The notes under the pieces: generated by a model | Seen by the model: only the letters and a program-made list of their open reading frames with translations | Database searches by the model: none | Told to the model about the DNA's origin: nothing | Translations under genes and position numbers: made by a program | In this document: positions 10,462 to 21,453 of the stretch, piece by piece | How positions within the stretch are numbered: the first letter of the stretch is position 1 | Layout of the letters: every line of letters begins with the position of its first letter | Assembly: GCA_009667805.1 (NCBI GenBank) | Contig: CM019066.1 | Coordinates: forward strand, 332,202,077 to 332,266,076 | DNA from: Leptobrachium leishanense | Taxonomy: Eukaryota > Chordata > Amphibia > Anura > Megophryidae | DNA: 64,000 nt | Direction: 5' to 3'

Positions 10462-10952
10462 ACACACACACTGAGAAGCTTTTGTTAGGTTCCAATCAGA
10501 TTTTTCCTTATTAAATCAACCTACATATATTACAATTTTGATAAGAATTCCCTAAAGCCCAGCCTATCTGTAGGTTTTAGCATTAATATCTAATTTGCAT
10601 GTGGCCTGATGGGTTAGGCGCAACACGCCAATGATTGAGGAGAAAAGAAAATCTTTCAGAGCTCCTGCACTTATTTTTTTAGGACTAGACGCCTGTAACA
10701 CATACATTTTCTCTGACCATTTCAGAGAATATAGCTTCCTAAAAATACCAAATACCAAACAGAAAAGGAAATAATTTATGCCATTATGGGCGTGTAATGC
10801 CGCATACAGCAAGTACATATGTAACGTGTATTGAATGGTCTGCAAAAAATCGTGATGTTCTCACTTGTGCTAGTACCTAGCGATGCATTTTTTCCTTCAG
10901 GTGCTTTTAAAATACAGTTTTACACATAGTTTTAAGGAGTGGGATTGCCATT
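10462..10952. other. No recognisable feature
   Basis: A 93-codon minus-strand frame (10564-10845) shows no known motif and no terminal repeat. It is probably single-copy non-coding DNA. Confidence 0.35.
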
Positions 10953-11084
10953 TTAACCCCTTCACTACCAAGTGATGTCAGGAACCGGTGGTTTTTTGAA
11001 AAATCATTTTTAATTAATTATACAGTAAGAAATATTTGGGAATATTTCCAGTGTATTTTTACTGTAATAGCCCACATTTGAAAA
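10953..11084. mobile_element. piggyBac-like terminal fragment
   Basis: TTAACCCCTTCACTACCAAG begins at TTAA 10953-10956 and resembles the ends of the other TTAA elements in this window. No matching second end was found before the SINE that follows, so this is a fragment or an interrupted copy. Confidence 0.4.
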
Positions 11085-11263
11085 ATTTTACCAGGAAGGA
11101 TACATTGAGATTTCTCTCGTTTTCAAGTATGTCCTGGGTGGCGAGTATGTACCGTTAGGCGTCTTCCCAAGGACATTTACTGGAGAGGTGCTCTTGCCAG
11201 GAATCAAACCTGTGTCTCCACAGTTATAGAGCAGTGATGTTACCTCTATTCCACCCAGCCGGT
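11085..11263 (-). repeat. tRNA-derived SINE with a LINE-derived tail
   Basis: On the minus strand the 5' part has a Pol III A-box-like motif (TGGAATAGAGG) and a B-box-like motif (GGTTTGATTCC). The 3' part, 11085-11138, is identical over 54 bases to the 3' untranslated end of the CR1/Rex-like LINE at 48498-48551. Flanks AATAGCCCACATTTG and AATAACCCATTTG could be a decayed target duplication. This is a classic SINE layout: a tRNA head plus a tail borrowed from the LINE that supplies the reverse transcriptase. Confidence 0.75.
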
Positions 11264-11418
11264 ATAATAACCCATTTGTCAGGCAGATGGTGACATCTAC
11301 TGGCCAAATGGAGTTACAGCATTTTGAGCTGCAGCTCGTGGTTCCCTGCATCGGCTGCTGAAAGTCCGATATGTCAGGGTATTCCTCAGCTAAGTTTAAA
11401 CAGTTTTAGCACCTCGGG
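11264..11418. other. No recognisable feature
   Basis: A short unassigned stretch between the SINE and the L2 tail. Confidence 0.3.
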
Positions 11419-11545
11419 TATTATTATTATTATTATTCTTATTCTTTATTTATAAAGCGCCAGCATATTCCGCAGCGCTGTACAATAGGCACAGTATAGA
11501 CAGGGTTACAATACATTGAACAACATTTGACAAACAGTACAGGAG

Positions 11546-11820
11546 GAGATAGAAACATAGAAACATAGAAAAATGTCAGCAGATAAGAACCTTTCGGCCC
11601 ATCTAGTCTGCCCAATTACATGGATACTTTACATGGATTTATCTTTTGTTTAGGATAGCCTTATGTCTATCCCATGCTTGCTTAAATTCAATTACTGTTT
11701 TGGCCTCTACCACTTCTACTGGAAGACTGTTCCATGTATCCACCACCCTCTCAGTAAAATAATGCTTCCTGATGTTACTTTTAAACCTTTGCCCCTCTAA
11801 TCTAAGACTAATAGAAGAGA
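11546..11820 (-). mobile_element. CR1-like LINE 3' fragment
   Basis: Minus-strand residues RKHYFTERVVDTWNSLPVEV, then KTVIEFKQAWDRH, are the usual C-terminal motif of CR1/L2-group ORF2 proteins. The 3' UTR that follows (GGGCCGAAAGGTTCTTATCT) ends in (TTTCTATG)n. The fragment separates L2 tail sequence (11419-11545) from L2 3' UTR (11821 onward), so it inserted into the L2. It is 5' truncated. Confidence 0.6.
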
Positions 11821-11980
11821 TGAGGGCCCTATTCCCGTAGGAACTCACAATCTGGGAGGGTTGGGGTTGGAAACAGGAGGAGAGGGGCGTGGCTTGGGCT
11901 CCATCCGGAATGGCTGCGTGAGTGAGGGGCTCCACTCAGACTCCAGCACCAAACGGCTCTCCTGCACTCCCTGACCGGCG

Positions 11981-13118
11981 ATGGGGAAATCTAACAAGAC
12001 CCCCGGCGCTCAGAAGACCCAGGGACCTGATCGGGCGTCAGATACCCCATCCCTGCGCCGATTTTTGGTGGGGCCTTTGGATCTCCCGGCGGGCCCGCCA
12101 GACAAAATGGCGGCGGAGGAGGTGAGGACACCAATAGACCCTGAACCGTCCATGCTCAACCCCTCACCATCACACTCAGAGGCAAACGCATCGATAGACC
12201 CAGCGGTATGGCTCCCCTTGCTTCGCAATTTGCCCACAAAAGCTGATTTAAAGGAGGCCAATACCGAATTACGCTCCTCCATCATGGAGGAACTGCAACA
12301 CGTGCGCCAAGACATTCAGGGCCTTACGCACAGGGTACTGGTACAGGGCCTTACGCACAGGGTACTGGTACAGGGATGGTACAGACGTACTGGAACAGGG
12401 ATCGGACTCACTGCGGTTAGCTCAAGAAGTGTCCACATCGGTCCTGCAGCTACGCTCTACTCAACTTCGTAATATGGCCCTCCACATAGCGGACTTAGAT
12501 AACAGGGGCCGCCGTAATAACCTCCGCCTGAGGGGCTTACCTGAAACCGAAACATCTGTGGATCAACTGACGGGTATGCTTTTATCAATTTTTAATACTC
12601 TGCTGGACAGAACTGAACCCTCAACCATTGATTTTGTTCGGGCGCATAGAGCCCTCAGACCTAAGGGACCCGCGGGGAGCCCGCCACGGGACGTTATATG
12701 CTGCCTCTATGATTATGGCCTTCAGGAAGACATATTACGGAAAGCACGTGAGGCCACGCACTTCTCCTACGAAGGGACAGAGCTCCAACTGTACCCTGAT
12801 CTATCACCAGCGACCCTGGCCTATAGACGTGCCCTGAAACCGCTTACATCGCTTTTACGCGACCAACACCTCCGCTACCGCTGGCACACACCAACTGGCC
12901 TAGCGGTTCTATCAGATCAAGGCACCTTCATCTTACAATCCCCGGAGGATGTGGAGACTCTATCGACGGACCTTCAATTACCGCCTCTGCAATTCCCCTG
13001 GCCGGATCCCCTTGCTCTTTACAACCAAGCGGCACGTGGTGCACGCCACACTCCTCTCCCGCCACGTCCAGGACGAAACCGTGGTCAAGCCGGGAGACGC
13101 ACCGGCTCGCAGATGTGA
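11981..13118 (+). pseudogene. LINE ORF1 (L1-type RNA-binding protein), frameshifted
   Basis: ORF1p of L1-type elements forms coiled-coil trimers that coat element RNA. The start (MGKSNKTPGAQK) follows the 5' UTR. Residues near 75-115 (LPTKADLKEANTELRSSIME) are heptad-like. A 27-bp tandem duplication at about 12319-12372 repeats GLTHRVLVQ in frame. A frameshift near 12375 follows. The second frame (to 13118) contains NNLRLRGLPE, the start of the L1-type RRM, then RAHRALRPKG and PRDVICCLYDY, and a basic C-terminus (RPGRNRGQAGRR). The product is broken by one shift only. Confidence 0.8.
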
Positions 13119-13940
13119 TCCGGATGTACCCCCACACCATACATCCGCCACCCCGGATTGATGCTATCCGAGCCACACAGCAGAATTATGCAGGCCCACG
13201 CTGGGCCGCCTCTTTGTGCTTGGACGATCTACAAGACAACAACCCAAACCTTCCAGCCCTTTCCGCGCTTTGCCATGGGGATAAGCTGCCTGTATCATTT
13301 TTCACTCTTTTGCATAACTCGCCAGACAGCATGGAACACCCTGCTGGCTCCCTCACCGCCCCACTTAGGGGCTACCCGTTGCGGGAGAGGCTACAAGGGA
13401 TTTCTGACCGAGGATGGCGGCACATGTTGATGCTCATTACTGACCAGAAAACTCCTCGCTACTCGGCCTTCCCACTATTTTAGCTGTGGCAAGATAACAT
13501 CACTGGTCTGGATGGCCCCTTTTTTGCTACCTCACAAAGCTGGACTGATTACGTAGGGGGTCTCCTTTTTCAGAATTCGTGAGAGGGACTTGTCCCAACC
13601 CCAAACCCGGTCAGGTTCGTGTCTAATAATTCAGTTAAAGCTGGCCTTAGGCCTCATAAATGTTTGCCGCATATGTTTTACTTTACTGCCTTTTTTGAGT
13701 CGTGGTGCGGCTCCACACCGCCATGTTTATTACTTTTTTCTCCTTAATTCTCTGTCGGTCCCGCTTGGGGCTCAGTCGCGTACCCCGCCGAGGTTAGCGG
13801 CCTCGCAGAGTGCGGCCGTCAGCTGGTGTTTTCACTAGTGTCGTTGCTGCACCCGCCGCTCATCGCCTCTTTAAGATTGTATATAGTTTTCCCTTGTCTT
13901 CCCTTGTTTTGTTTCCCTACCCCCCTCTGAGGATCTGGAT
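13119..13940 (+). other. Inter-ORF region of Tx1/L1-like LINE
   Basis: About 820 bp between ORF1 and ORF2. Open frames here (for example 13115-13483) have no recognised motif and may be a decayed part of either ORF or spacer. It is long for an L1 inter-ORF spacer. Confidence 0.4.
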
Positions 13941-16900
13941 ATGTCGAATGCACGCTGCACGCCCCTCACGCCTGCAGATCTGGTCATTGCTTCTATAAAT
14001 GCAAATGGTTTAAATGTCCCTGAGAAGCGTTCCCACGCCATGAGAGACTTCCGATCTCAGAGGGCCTCAGTTGTGTTAATTCAGGAAACTCACTTCCAGG
14101 AAGGGAAGGCACCCACTCTGACAAACTCTTATTACCCTCTAGGCTTCTATAGCAATAATACCGAGGCTAAAACTAAGGGAACTGCGATTTTGTTCACAGA
14201 CGTGTCCCGTTTCAACTACTTGATTCTATGACTGATGCGGGGGGCCGCTTTGTCTTTGTCAAGGGCCGGATCCTAGACCAGGTATACACCTTTGCCAACT
14301 GTTATGCCCCCAACAGAGCACAACATAGGTTCCTCTCCGCTACCCTGCGTACACTGCGGGACTTTGCCGAGGGGCTGGTCGTGCTGGGAGGGGATCTAAA
14401 TGTACCCTTAGAACCATCTTGGGATACCTCCGCGGGTCATTTATCCATACCACTACACATAATACGCTCATGCCGTAACTCCCTACATGCGTCGAGACTT
14501 GCGGACTGCTGGCGGACACTTCACCCTGTAGGCAAAGACTTCACATTTTATGCACATCCCTCACAATCCTACTCTAGGATTAATTACCTGTTCATACCTC
14601 AATACCACCTCTCGGCCCTACGCAGCGCAGCGATTGGTACGGCCACGTGGTCGGACCACGCCCCTGTCTCTATCACTTTGCGCTCTCCCATGTTTAGGCT
14701 GACTGCCCCTAACTGGCGCTTTAATGACTCCCTCCTGTCTGACCCGCTTGTGACCGAGGAGGGACGACAGGTCCTCACAGACTTTTTCGTAGAAAACGCC
14801 ACTGGTGAGGTGGCCTCGCCACTTGTGTGGGAGGCGCATAAATGCGTGATCAGAGGCTACTTCATCAGAAAAGGCGCTGAACTGGCTAAGAGCCGATCGG
14901 CAGCTATGCGAGACCTACAGCACCAGATAACCCAGATCTCCTCTGACCACAAGCTTGAGGGTAACCCTGAAACTGTGGCCCACCTGACTGAACTGCGCAG
15001 ATCCTTAACCACACTTATGAACACGACCTATCACAGATCGTACTACGCTCAAAGGCCCTTTTTCATCTACACGGGGACAAAAGTGGGAGGTTATTAGCGC
15101 GAATGATAGCCAAAAAACGCTCAGCTACATACATAGCGAAATTGCGCGACTCAAAAGACGTAACACAACGGCTGCCTGCAAAGCTTCTTCAAATTACACG
15201 AGACTATTATGCTGCGCTCTATGGTCTGCAAGGCAATATTTGTCCCCAGGATGTAGCCCGCAAACGCGCAGACATTATGGCTTACCTCACTAAATACTCC
15301 ACTAAACGAATCTCAAGTCAAACGTCAGAACTCTTGGACCGGCCTTTGACGGCAGAAGAACTAGCCCTGGCACTTAAGACCTCTAAAACAGGAAAAAGCC
15401 CCGGCCCTGATGGTCTCCCGGTCCGATATTTACAAAACCTACACTGCAGTCCTCTCCCCACATCTCCTGACAGCTTACAATGACCTGGCAGAGGGGCAAC
15501 CCCTCCCCACACAGACCCTATGTGCCAACATAACGATACTACCGAAAGAGGGTAAAGACACCGACCTTTGCTCCAGCTACAGACCCATTTCTTTGTTGAG
15601 CTGTGACCTGAAGCTGTTCGCAAAAATCCTAGCTGACAGACTCAAACCATTCATTCCCGCCCTTGTCCATGCCGACCAGGTGGGTTTTGTGCTTGGCCGA
15701 GAGGCCCGGGACAACACCATGCGAACTCTGCAACTCATGCACCATGCACGCCGCTCATCTCAGGCGTTGGCGCTCCTGTCCACGGACGCGGAGAAGGCCT
15801 TTGATAGGGTAGATTGGGACTTTATATCACTTTCCCTGATACGCATTGGCCTGGGTCCCCACCTCCGCGCCTGGATAGGAGCTCTATACGGGGACGCGAC
15901 TGCACGTGTCTGTGTGAACGGGGTGTTTACGGCCCCATTTCCTATCCGCAACGGCACACGACAGGGCTGTCCACTCTCGCCGTTACTATTCGTATTGACC
16001 CTAGAACCATTCTTGGAGGCCATACGGTTAAATTCGAACATAACAGGGGTTCAGGTGGGTCCTCAACACCACAAGGTGGCTGCGTATGCGGATGACCTCT
16101 TGTTTTTCGTCACAAGGCCGGAGGTGTCCCTGCCGGCAATCATGGTGGCCTTTGAGGACTATGGCAGACTATCCAACCTCAAAATTAATTACCTTAAATC
16201 CCATATCCTAAACGTCTCGGTCCCTGACTCTAGAGCCCAAGCTCTAAAGCCACACTTCGCTTTCACATGGGCTACTGACAAAATTAAATACCTAGGCATA
16301 TGGCTCACATCTCAAGGTTCACACCTTTTTCGAGATAACTTCCCTCCATTACTTACACTCTTGCAACGGGACCTAGCCAATTGGAACTACCCACACATCT
16401 CATGGCTGGGCCGTATCTCAGTTATTAAGATGAACGTACAAACCCGACTCCTGTACTTGATACAAACGATACCTGTTGATCTTCCTCGGGCGTTTCTTGC
16501 TTCCCTTAGGTCTCTGGTGGCCACTTATATATGGAGGGGTAAACGCCCCAGGACGAGCTACCAGGTACTCACTAGATCTAGAGCTGCAGGGGGCCTGGCC
16601 CTACCTAATTTTAGCCTTTACCATCAGGCCTGTCACTTACAGAGGGTGGTGGAGTGGTCAAAAGAGGGATCGGTTAAACTGTGGAGAGCGGTGGAGCAAG
16701 AATTGATTGGGAGGCCGATGACAGTCCTTCCGTGGCTACCATTGAAAGAGGGTAGGAAACTGGCCAACTCCTCGCCATATGTGGGGGCAACGTACGGAAT
16801 ATGGCGCCGGATAGCGATCAAATTTAGCCTCACCTCCTTTCCCTCTCCCATTACCCCGGTGATACATAATGAAGATTACCTTCCTGGTCTAGACCCTCAC

Positions 16901-17794
16901 TCGGTCAGACGGCTGATACCCGCTCCCACACCTCGTATAATGCACTTCTTTAACGCCTCGGCCCGCCGATCACTGGTAGACAGAATGCAAGACAGACAGG
17001 TCACATTCCTTCATTCGTTTCACTATGCTCAGATCCGGCACTACCTTGATGGTATACCCCAAAAACATCAGCTGGGTCGCCCACTATGGACGTTTGAGAG
17101 ACTATGTCATAGCACGGGACCTCTCTCACATGGTCTGTCATTGCTGTACACGTTGCTCAGAGATGCATCCGCGGACACTCCACCGCCATACATGGGAAAA
17201 TGGGAGTCAGTCTTGAATATCACACTCTCAGATGACCAATGGTCCAAGATATGCGAATTAACACATCACTGCTCCACCTCCTCCAAATTGCAAGAAACGG
17301 CATACAAAGTCCTTAGTTTCTGGTACAGGACACCGGACATAATTAATCGCTTTGACCCACAGGTTCCTGCGCTCTGCTGGCGATGCAATGATGCACGGGG
17401 TGACATGCTGCATATCTGGTGGGAATGCCAAATAATCCGACCCTACTGGGTTAGAGTATACGACATACTCAAAGAATTCATAGATCCCCCTCCAGAATTT
17501 TCACCTGCCGCACTGCTCCTACATCATAATAACTACTCGATAGCTTCGTACAAACGCACGCTGGCCATCCGGGTCCTAAACACCGCCAAGGCCTTAATAC
17601 CCCTGTTCTGGAGACAGCTCACACCCCCACCCCTCGCACTCTGGTTTACCCGAATGGAAGAACTCCATACCATTGAACACCTGATATACAAGGCCTCTGA
17701 CCAATTATCCCTATACTCTGAGATATGGTCGAACTGGGTCCTCAGATCCTCGGCCACTTCATTCAGAGCATTGCTGACCCTCCCCGAACAGTAG
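13941..17794 (+). pseudogene. LINE ORF2 endonuclease/reverse transcriptase, frameshifted
   Basis: ORF2p nicks DNA and reverse-transcribes element RNA at the nick. The AP-like endonuclease lies in two frames: 13941-14231 (ASINANGLNVPEKR, LIQETHF) and 14228-15097 (VVLGGDLNVPLEPS, SRINYLFIP, WSDHAPVSITL), with its metal and active-site motifs recognisable. A third frame (15103 to about 15430) includes GKSPGPDGLP. The main frame (15410-17794, 794 codons) holds reverse transcriptase motifs STDAEKAFDRVDW, GTRQGCPLSPLLF and the catalytic AYADDLLFF. It ends with a C-terminal cysteine/histidine cluster (CWRCNDARGDMLHIWWEC). Frameshifts near 14225, 15100 and 15430 inactivate it. The FADD-equivalent being YADD and the AEKAFD motif place it with L1/Tx1. 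Confidence 0.9.
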
Positions 17795-18062
17795 AGGGTT
17801 CCTAGAGAGATTTGTATATGAGCGATAGACATGAGGCTCACCTGAAACTTGCTCTTACCCCCTCTTACCTTTCCTCACCCCCTAATTTCCTTTTTAGTAA
17901 TAAGTATGCACTGTTGCCAAGCACTGGACCTGCGTGTCCATAATGGCTTATTTACCATCTCTGAGAACCTGCGTGTTCATCGATTTATGTGTTTATTTTT
18001 GGAATTCAATAAACAGATATTTACAAAAAAAAAAAAAAAAAAAGGAAATAGGAGGAGAGGAC

Positions 18063-21000
18063 TGTAAGGTGAGAGTGATTGATGGTTGTGTCAGTGAGTT
18101 GGGTGGTAGGTTTCCCTAAATAGGAATGTTTTAAGGGAGCGTTTGAAGGAAGAGAAGTTAGGGGAAAGTCTGACAGTACGAGGGAGAGCGTTCCAGAGAG
18201 TGGGGGCTGCGCGTGAGAAATCCTGCAGTCTATCATGGGAAGAGGTGATGCGGGGAGAAGCTAGGCGCAGGTCACTGTTTGACCTTACGGAGCGGGCTGG
18301 GGTGTATTTGGTGATTAGTGAGGACAGGTAGTGGGAAGCTGAGTTAGTGAGGGTTTTGTAGGTAAGGATAAGGATTTTGAACTTAATTCTGCAGTGGATG
18401 GGGAGCCAGTGAAGGGACTCGCAGAGGGGAGCAGCAGAGACAGAGCGGCGGGTGAGGTGAATTAGCCTGGCGGAGGCATTCAGGATGGATTGTAGGGGGC
18501 AGAGGCGGGACAGAGGGAGGCCAGATAAGAGATTAATGCAATAGTCGAGTCGGGAGATTACCAGGGCGTGTATGAGTTGTTTTGTGGTGACAGCAGTAAG
18601 AAATGGCCGAATTCTGGAAATATTACGCAGTTGGTATCAGCAGGAGGAGGAAAGAGACTTGATGTGGGGGATGAAGGAAAGAGCAGAGTCAAGTGTAACT
18701 CCAAGACAGCGAACTTGGTTTGATGGGGAGATGGTGATACCCTCCACCATGATAGAGAAGTCAGGAGGTGGGGAGGCATTGGAGGGAGGAATAAGTAGGA
18801 GTTCAGTCTTTGACATGTTGATCTTTAGGTGGTGGGAGGCCATCCAGGAGGAGATGCCAGATAAACAGTCACTGACTTTTGAGAGGACAGGGGGAGAGAG
18901 ATCAGGGGTAGAGAGGTAGATCTGAGTGTCATCAGCGTAGAGGTGGTAATTAAAGCCAAAGCTGTTGATGATTTTGCCCAGGGAGGAGGTGTAGATGGAA
19001 AAGAGCAGAGGACCAAGGACAGAGCCTTGAGGTACAACAACAGATAGAGGCAATGAAGAGGAGGAGTTACCAGCAAAGGACACACAGAAGGACCTGTTGG
19101 ATAAATAGGAGTCAACCCAAGCAAGTGCAGTGTCACCGAGACCCAGAGAGTTGAGGGTCTGTAGAAGTAGGGGGTGGTCAACAGTGTCAAAAGCAGCCGA
19201 GAGGTCAAGCAGGATGAGAATAGAATAGTGGTCGTGTTTTTTTAGCAGTTAGGAGGTCGTTGGTGACTTTGGTGAGGGCAGTTTCAGTTGAGTGTAGGGG
19301 ACGGAAGCCAGATTGCAGGGGGTCAAGTAGGGAATTGGAGGACAGGGAGAGGCGGTTGAAGACTAGTTTTTCTAAGAGCTTAGAGGTAAAGGGAAACAGG
19401 GATACAGGGCGGTAGTTGGATGGAGAGTTGGGATCGAGGGATGGTTTCTTTAGTAAAGGGGTAACTAGCACGTGTTTGAAGGCGGATGGAAAGGAGCCAG
19501 TGGAGAGAGATAGGTTGAAGATGTGTGTGAGAGCAGGGGTGAGGGAGGAGGAGAGGGGAGGAATTAGATGTGAGGGAATGGGGTTGAGCGGGCACGTGGT
19601 GAGATGTGAGGAGGACAATAAGGAATTGACTTCCTCCTCAGTGGCTGGGAGGAAGCGGCAGAGGGTGGCAGAGGGGACCTGTGGGAGTGGAGGTGGCAGA
19701 TAACTATCTTGTGTTGGGATGTTGCTTCTGATAGTTAAAGTTTTACTGAGGAAGTAGTCTGCCAGGTCTTGAGCGCTGAAGGCAGCTGTGGGGGAGGTGC
19801 AGGTGGGTAGGGGAGGGTGTTGAAGGTGGACCAGAGCCGTTTAGGGTTGGAGGACAGCGTAGATATAAGAGATGAGAAGAAGGATTGTTTGGCCAAGTGG
19901 AGGGCAGAGGTGTATGACCGGAGAATAAACTTGAAGTGAACAAAATTAGCTTCAGAGCGGGATTTCCTCCAGGCACGCTCTGCAGTGCGGGAGCATCTTT
20001 GCAGGTAGCGAGTCTGGAGGGTGTGCCAGGGCTGAAGCTGGCGGCGTGGGGCCTTACAGAGTCGAAGAGGAGCAAGAGTGTCTAGAGCAGAGATAAGAGT
20101 AGTGTTGTAGTGATTAGTGGCAGCATCAGGGCAGGTGAAGGATGAGGTGTGAGGGAGGTGGTGAAGTAGGTTGGAGAATTGATGGGGGTCCACAGCATGT
20201 AGATTTCTGCGAGTATGTGTGCGGGGTGGAGGAGCAGGGTGTTTAGGAAGTCCAGATAGGTTGAAAGAGAGAAGGTGGTGGTCAGAGATGGGGAAAGGGC
20301 GACAGTTGAACTCAGAAATGGAGCAGAGGTTGGAAAAGACAAGGTCAATAGCGTGACCATCGCGGTGGGTAGGGAGGAGGGAGGATTGTGTGAGTCCAAG
20401 GGAGGACGTGAGTGAAAGAAGTTTGGAGGCAGCAGGGGCAGAAGGATCATCAATGGGAATGTTGAAGTCCCCGAGAATTAGGCATGGAAGATTAGAAGAC
20501 AGGAAGTGAGAAAGCCAGGTAGCAAAGTGGTCAAAGAACTGGGAGGTTGGTCCCGGTGGGCGGTAGATGACTGCCACCCTGAGGGCCAGAGGAGAGAACA
20601 GGCGGATGCAGTGTGTCTCGAAGGAGGAGAAGGAGAGGGATGGGGGTGGAGGGAGATGCTGGTAGGTGCAGGTGGGAGACACAGGATTCCGACCCCGCCA
20701 CCATTTCTCTCACCCGGTCTGGGGGTATGGCTCAAGTGTACACCGCCATGTGAGAGAGCAGCAACGGAGGCCGTGTCAGAGGGAGTTAGCCAGGTTTCAG
20801 TTAAAGCTAGGAGGTTGAAGGAGTTTCAAAGGAAGAGGTCATGGATTGCTGTGAGTTTGTTGCACACAGAGCGAGCGTTCCAGAGGGCGCAGGAGAAAGA
20901 GGACAGGCGCTGAGGGATTATGGGAATGAGGTTGCTGGGCTTGCAGGGCGATTTATGTGCGATGGAGATAGGATGAGAGGGAAGTATTGGATGTGTTGTG

Positions 21001-21380
21001 GGGCCAGGGTTAGGGGATATGTCACCTAAATAGAGTAACAGCAGGAGGGTGAGAAAGAGAAGGTGGGAATGGGATTTGTGGGAGTGGGAGTGATTGGCAG
21101 CACGAGAGATAGAGGGAGACCATGTTCTGAGGAAACACAGGAGCTCATGCGAGGCCATCATGTGGGACGAGAGGAGGGAGGGAGAGATAGATAGTGTAGG
21201 GGTCGGTGGTAGAGGGGCAGGAGTTCCATTTAAGGAGAAAGGTAGAAGTAAAGAGCAGAAGCGTGAGAGAAAGCATGATATAGACGTGTGTTTACCCAGA
21301 GTAAAAAGTGGGCCTTGCAGTTCCTTCCTCCAGTCCCGCAACTCCAGGAAATCAACTCTAAGCATGGGTATTGTGCCCAC
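18063..21380 (-). pseudogene. L2-like LINE ORF2, multiply frameshifted
   Basis: Read from 21380 downward. The N-terminal piece (21380-20826) carries a hydrophobic stretch, LYLGDISPNPGP, and the first endonuclease motif CALWNARSVCNKL. The next frame (20682-19735) has the endonuclease body: VIYRPPGP, LILGDFNIP, DGHAIDLVFS and ISDHHLLSF. Reverse transcriptase begins in 19618-19205 ([33 protein letters not shown]). It continues in 19083-18637 with [13 protein letters not shown] and the catalytic [10 protein letters not shown]. The remaining C-terminal part (to about 18100) is scattered over frames. Many indels make this an old copy. Confidence 0.85.
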
Positions 21381-21400
21381 AGGGCTAAAACTTTAGTGGC

Positions 21401-21453
21401 ACCGTCTGGTACCCAAAAAGCTAATTAAATTAGTTTGCAGCAATGACATGACT
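21401..21453. other. Short unassigned spacer
   Basis: Sequence between the 5' region of the L2 and the next TTAA element; it may include L2 5' UTR. Confidence 0.3.

Larger units (their letters stand above)
11886..18043 (+). mobile_element. Tx1/L1-like LINE, near full length, 17-bp target duplication
   Basis: The element runs from a short 5' UTR (GGCGTGGCTTGGGCTCC) through ORF1 and ORF2 to an A-run at 18025-18043. It is flanked by GGAAACAGGAGGAGAGG (11869-11885) and GGAAATAGGAGGAGAGG (18044-18060), a 16/17 match that marks target-primed insertion into the L2 3' UTR. About 6.2 kb with both ends present is full length for this clade. Both ORFs carry frameshifts. Confidence 0.9.
11419..21400 (-). 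mobile_element. L2-clade LINE, interrupted by two younger LINE insertions
   Basis: The minus-strand element has a 3' end at 11419-11545 (tail GCGCTGCGGAATATGCTGGC, TTTATAAATAAAG, then (ATT)n) and its 5' part near 21400. After removing the CR1-like fragment (about 11546-11820) and the Tx1/L1-like LINE (11886-18043), the 3' UTR reads continuously into the ORF2 relic at 18063-21380. The element is older than both insertions. It keeps ORF2 order: N-terminal region with NPGP motif, endonuclease, reverse transcriptase with YADD, C-terminal part. Confidence 0.8.

Noticed and set aside
11639..11935. Single protein across 11639-11935
   Set aside because: The C-terminal part is a CR1-like relic; the N-terminal part comes from the junction of L2 UTR and the Tx1-like LINE.
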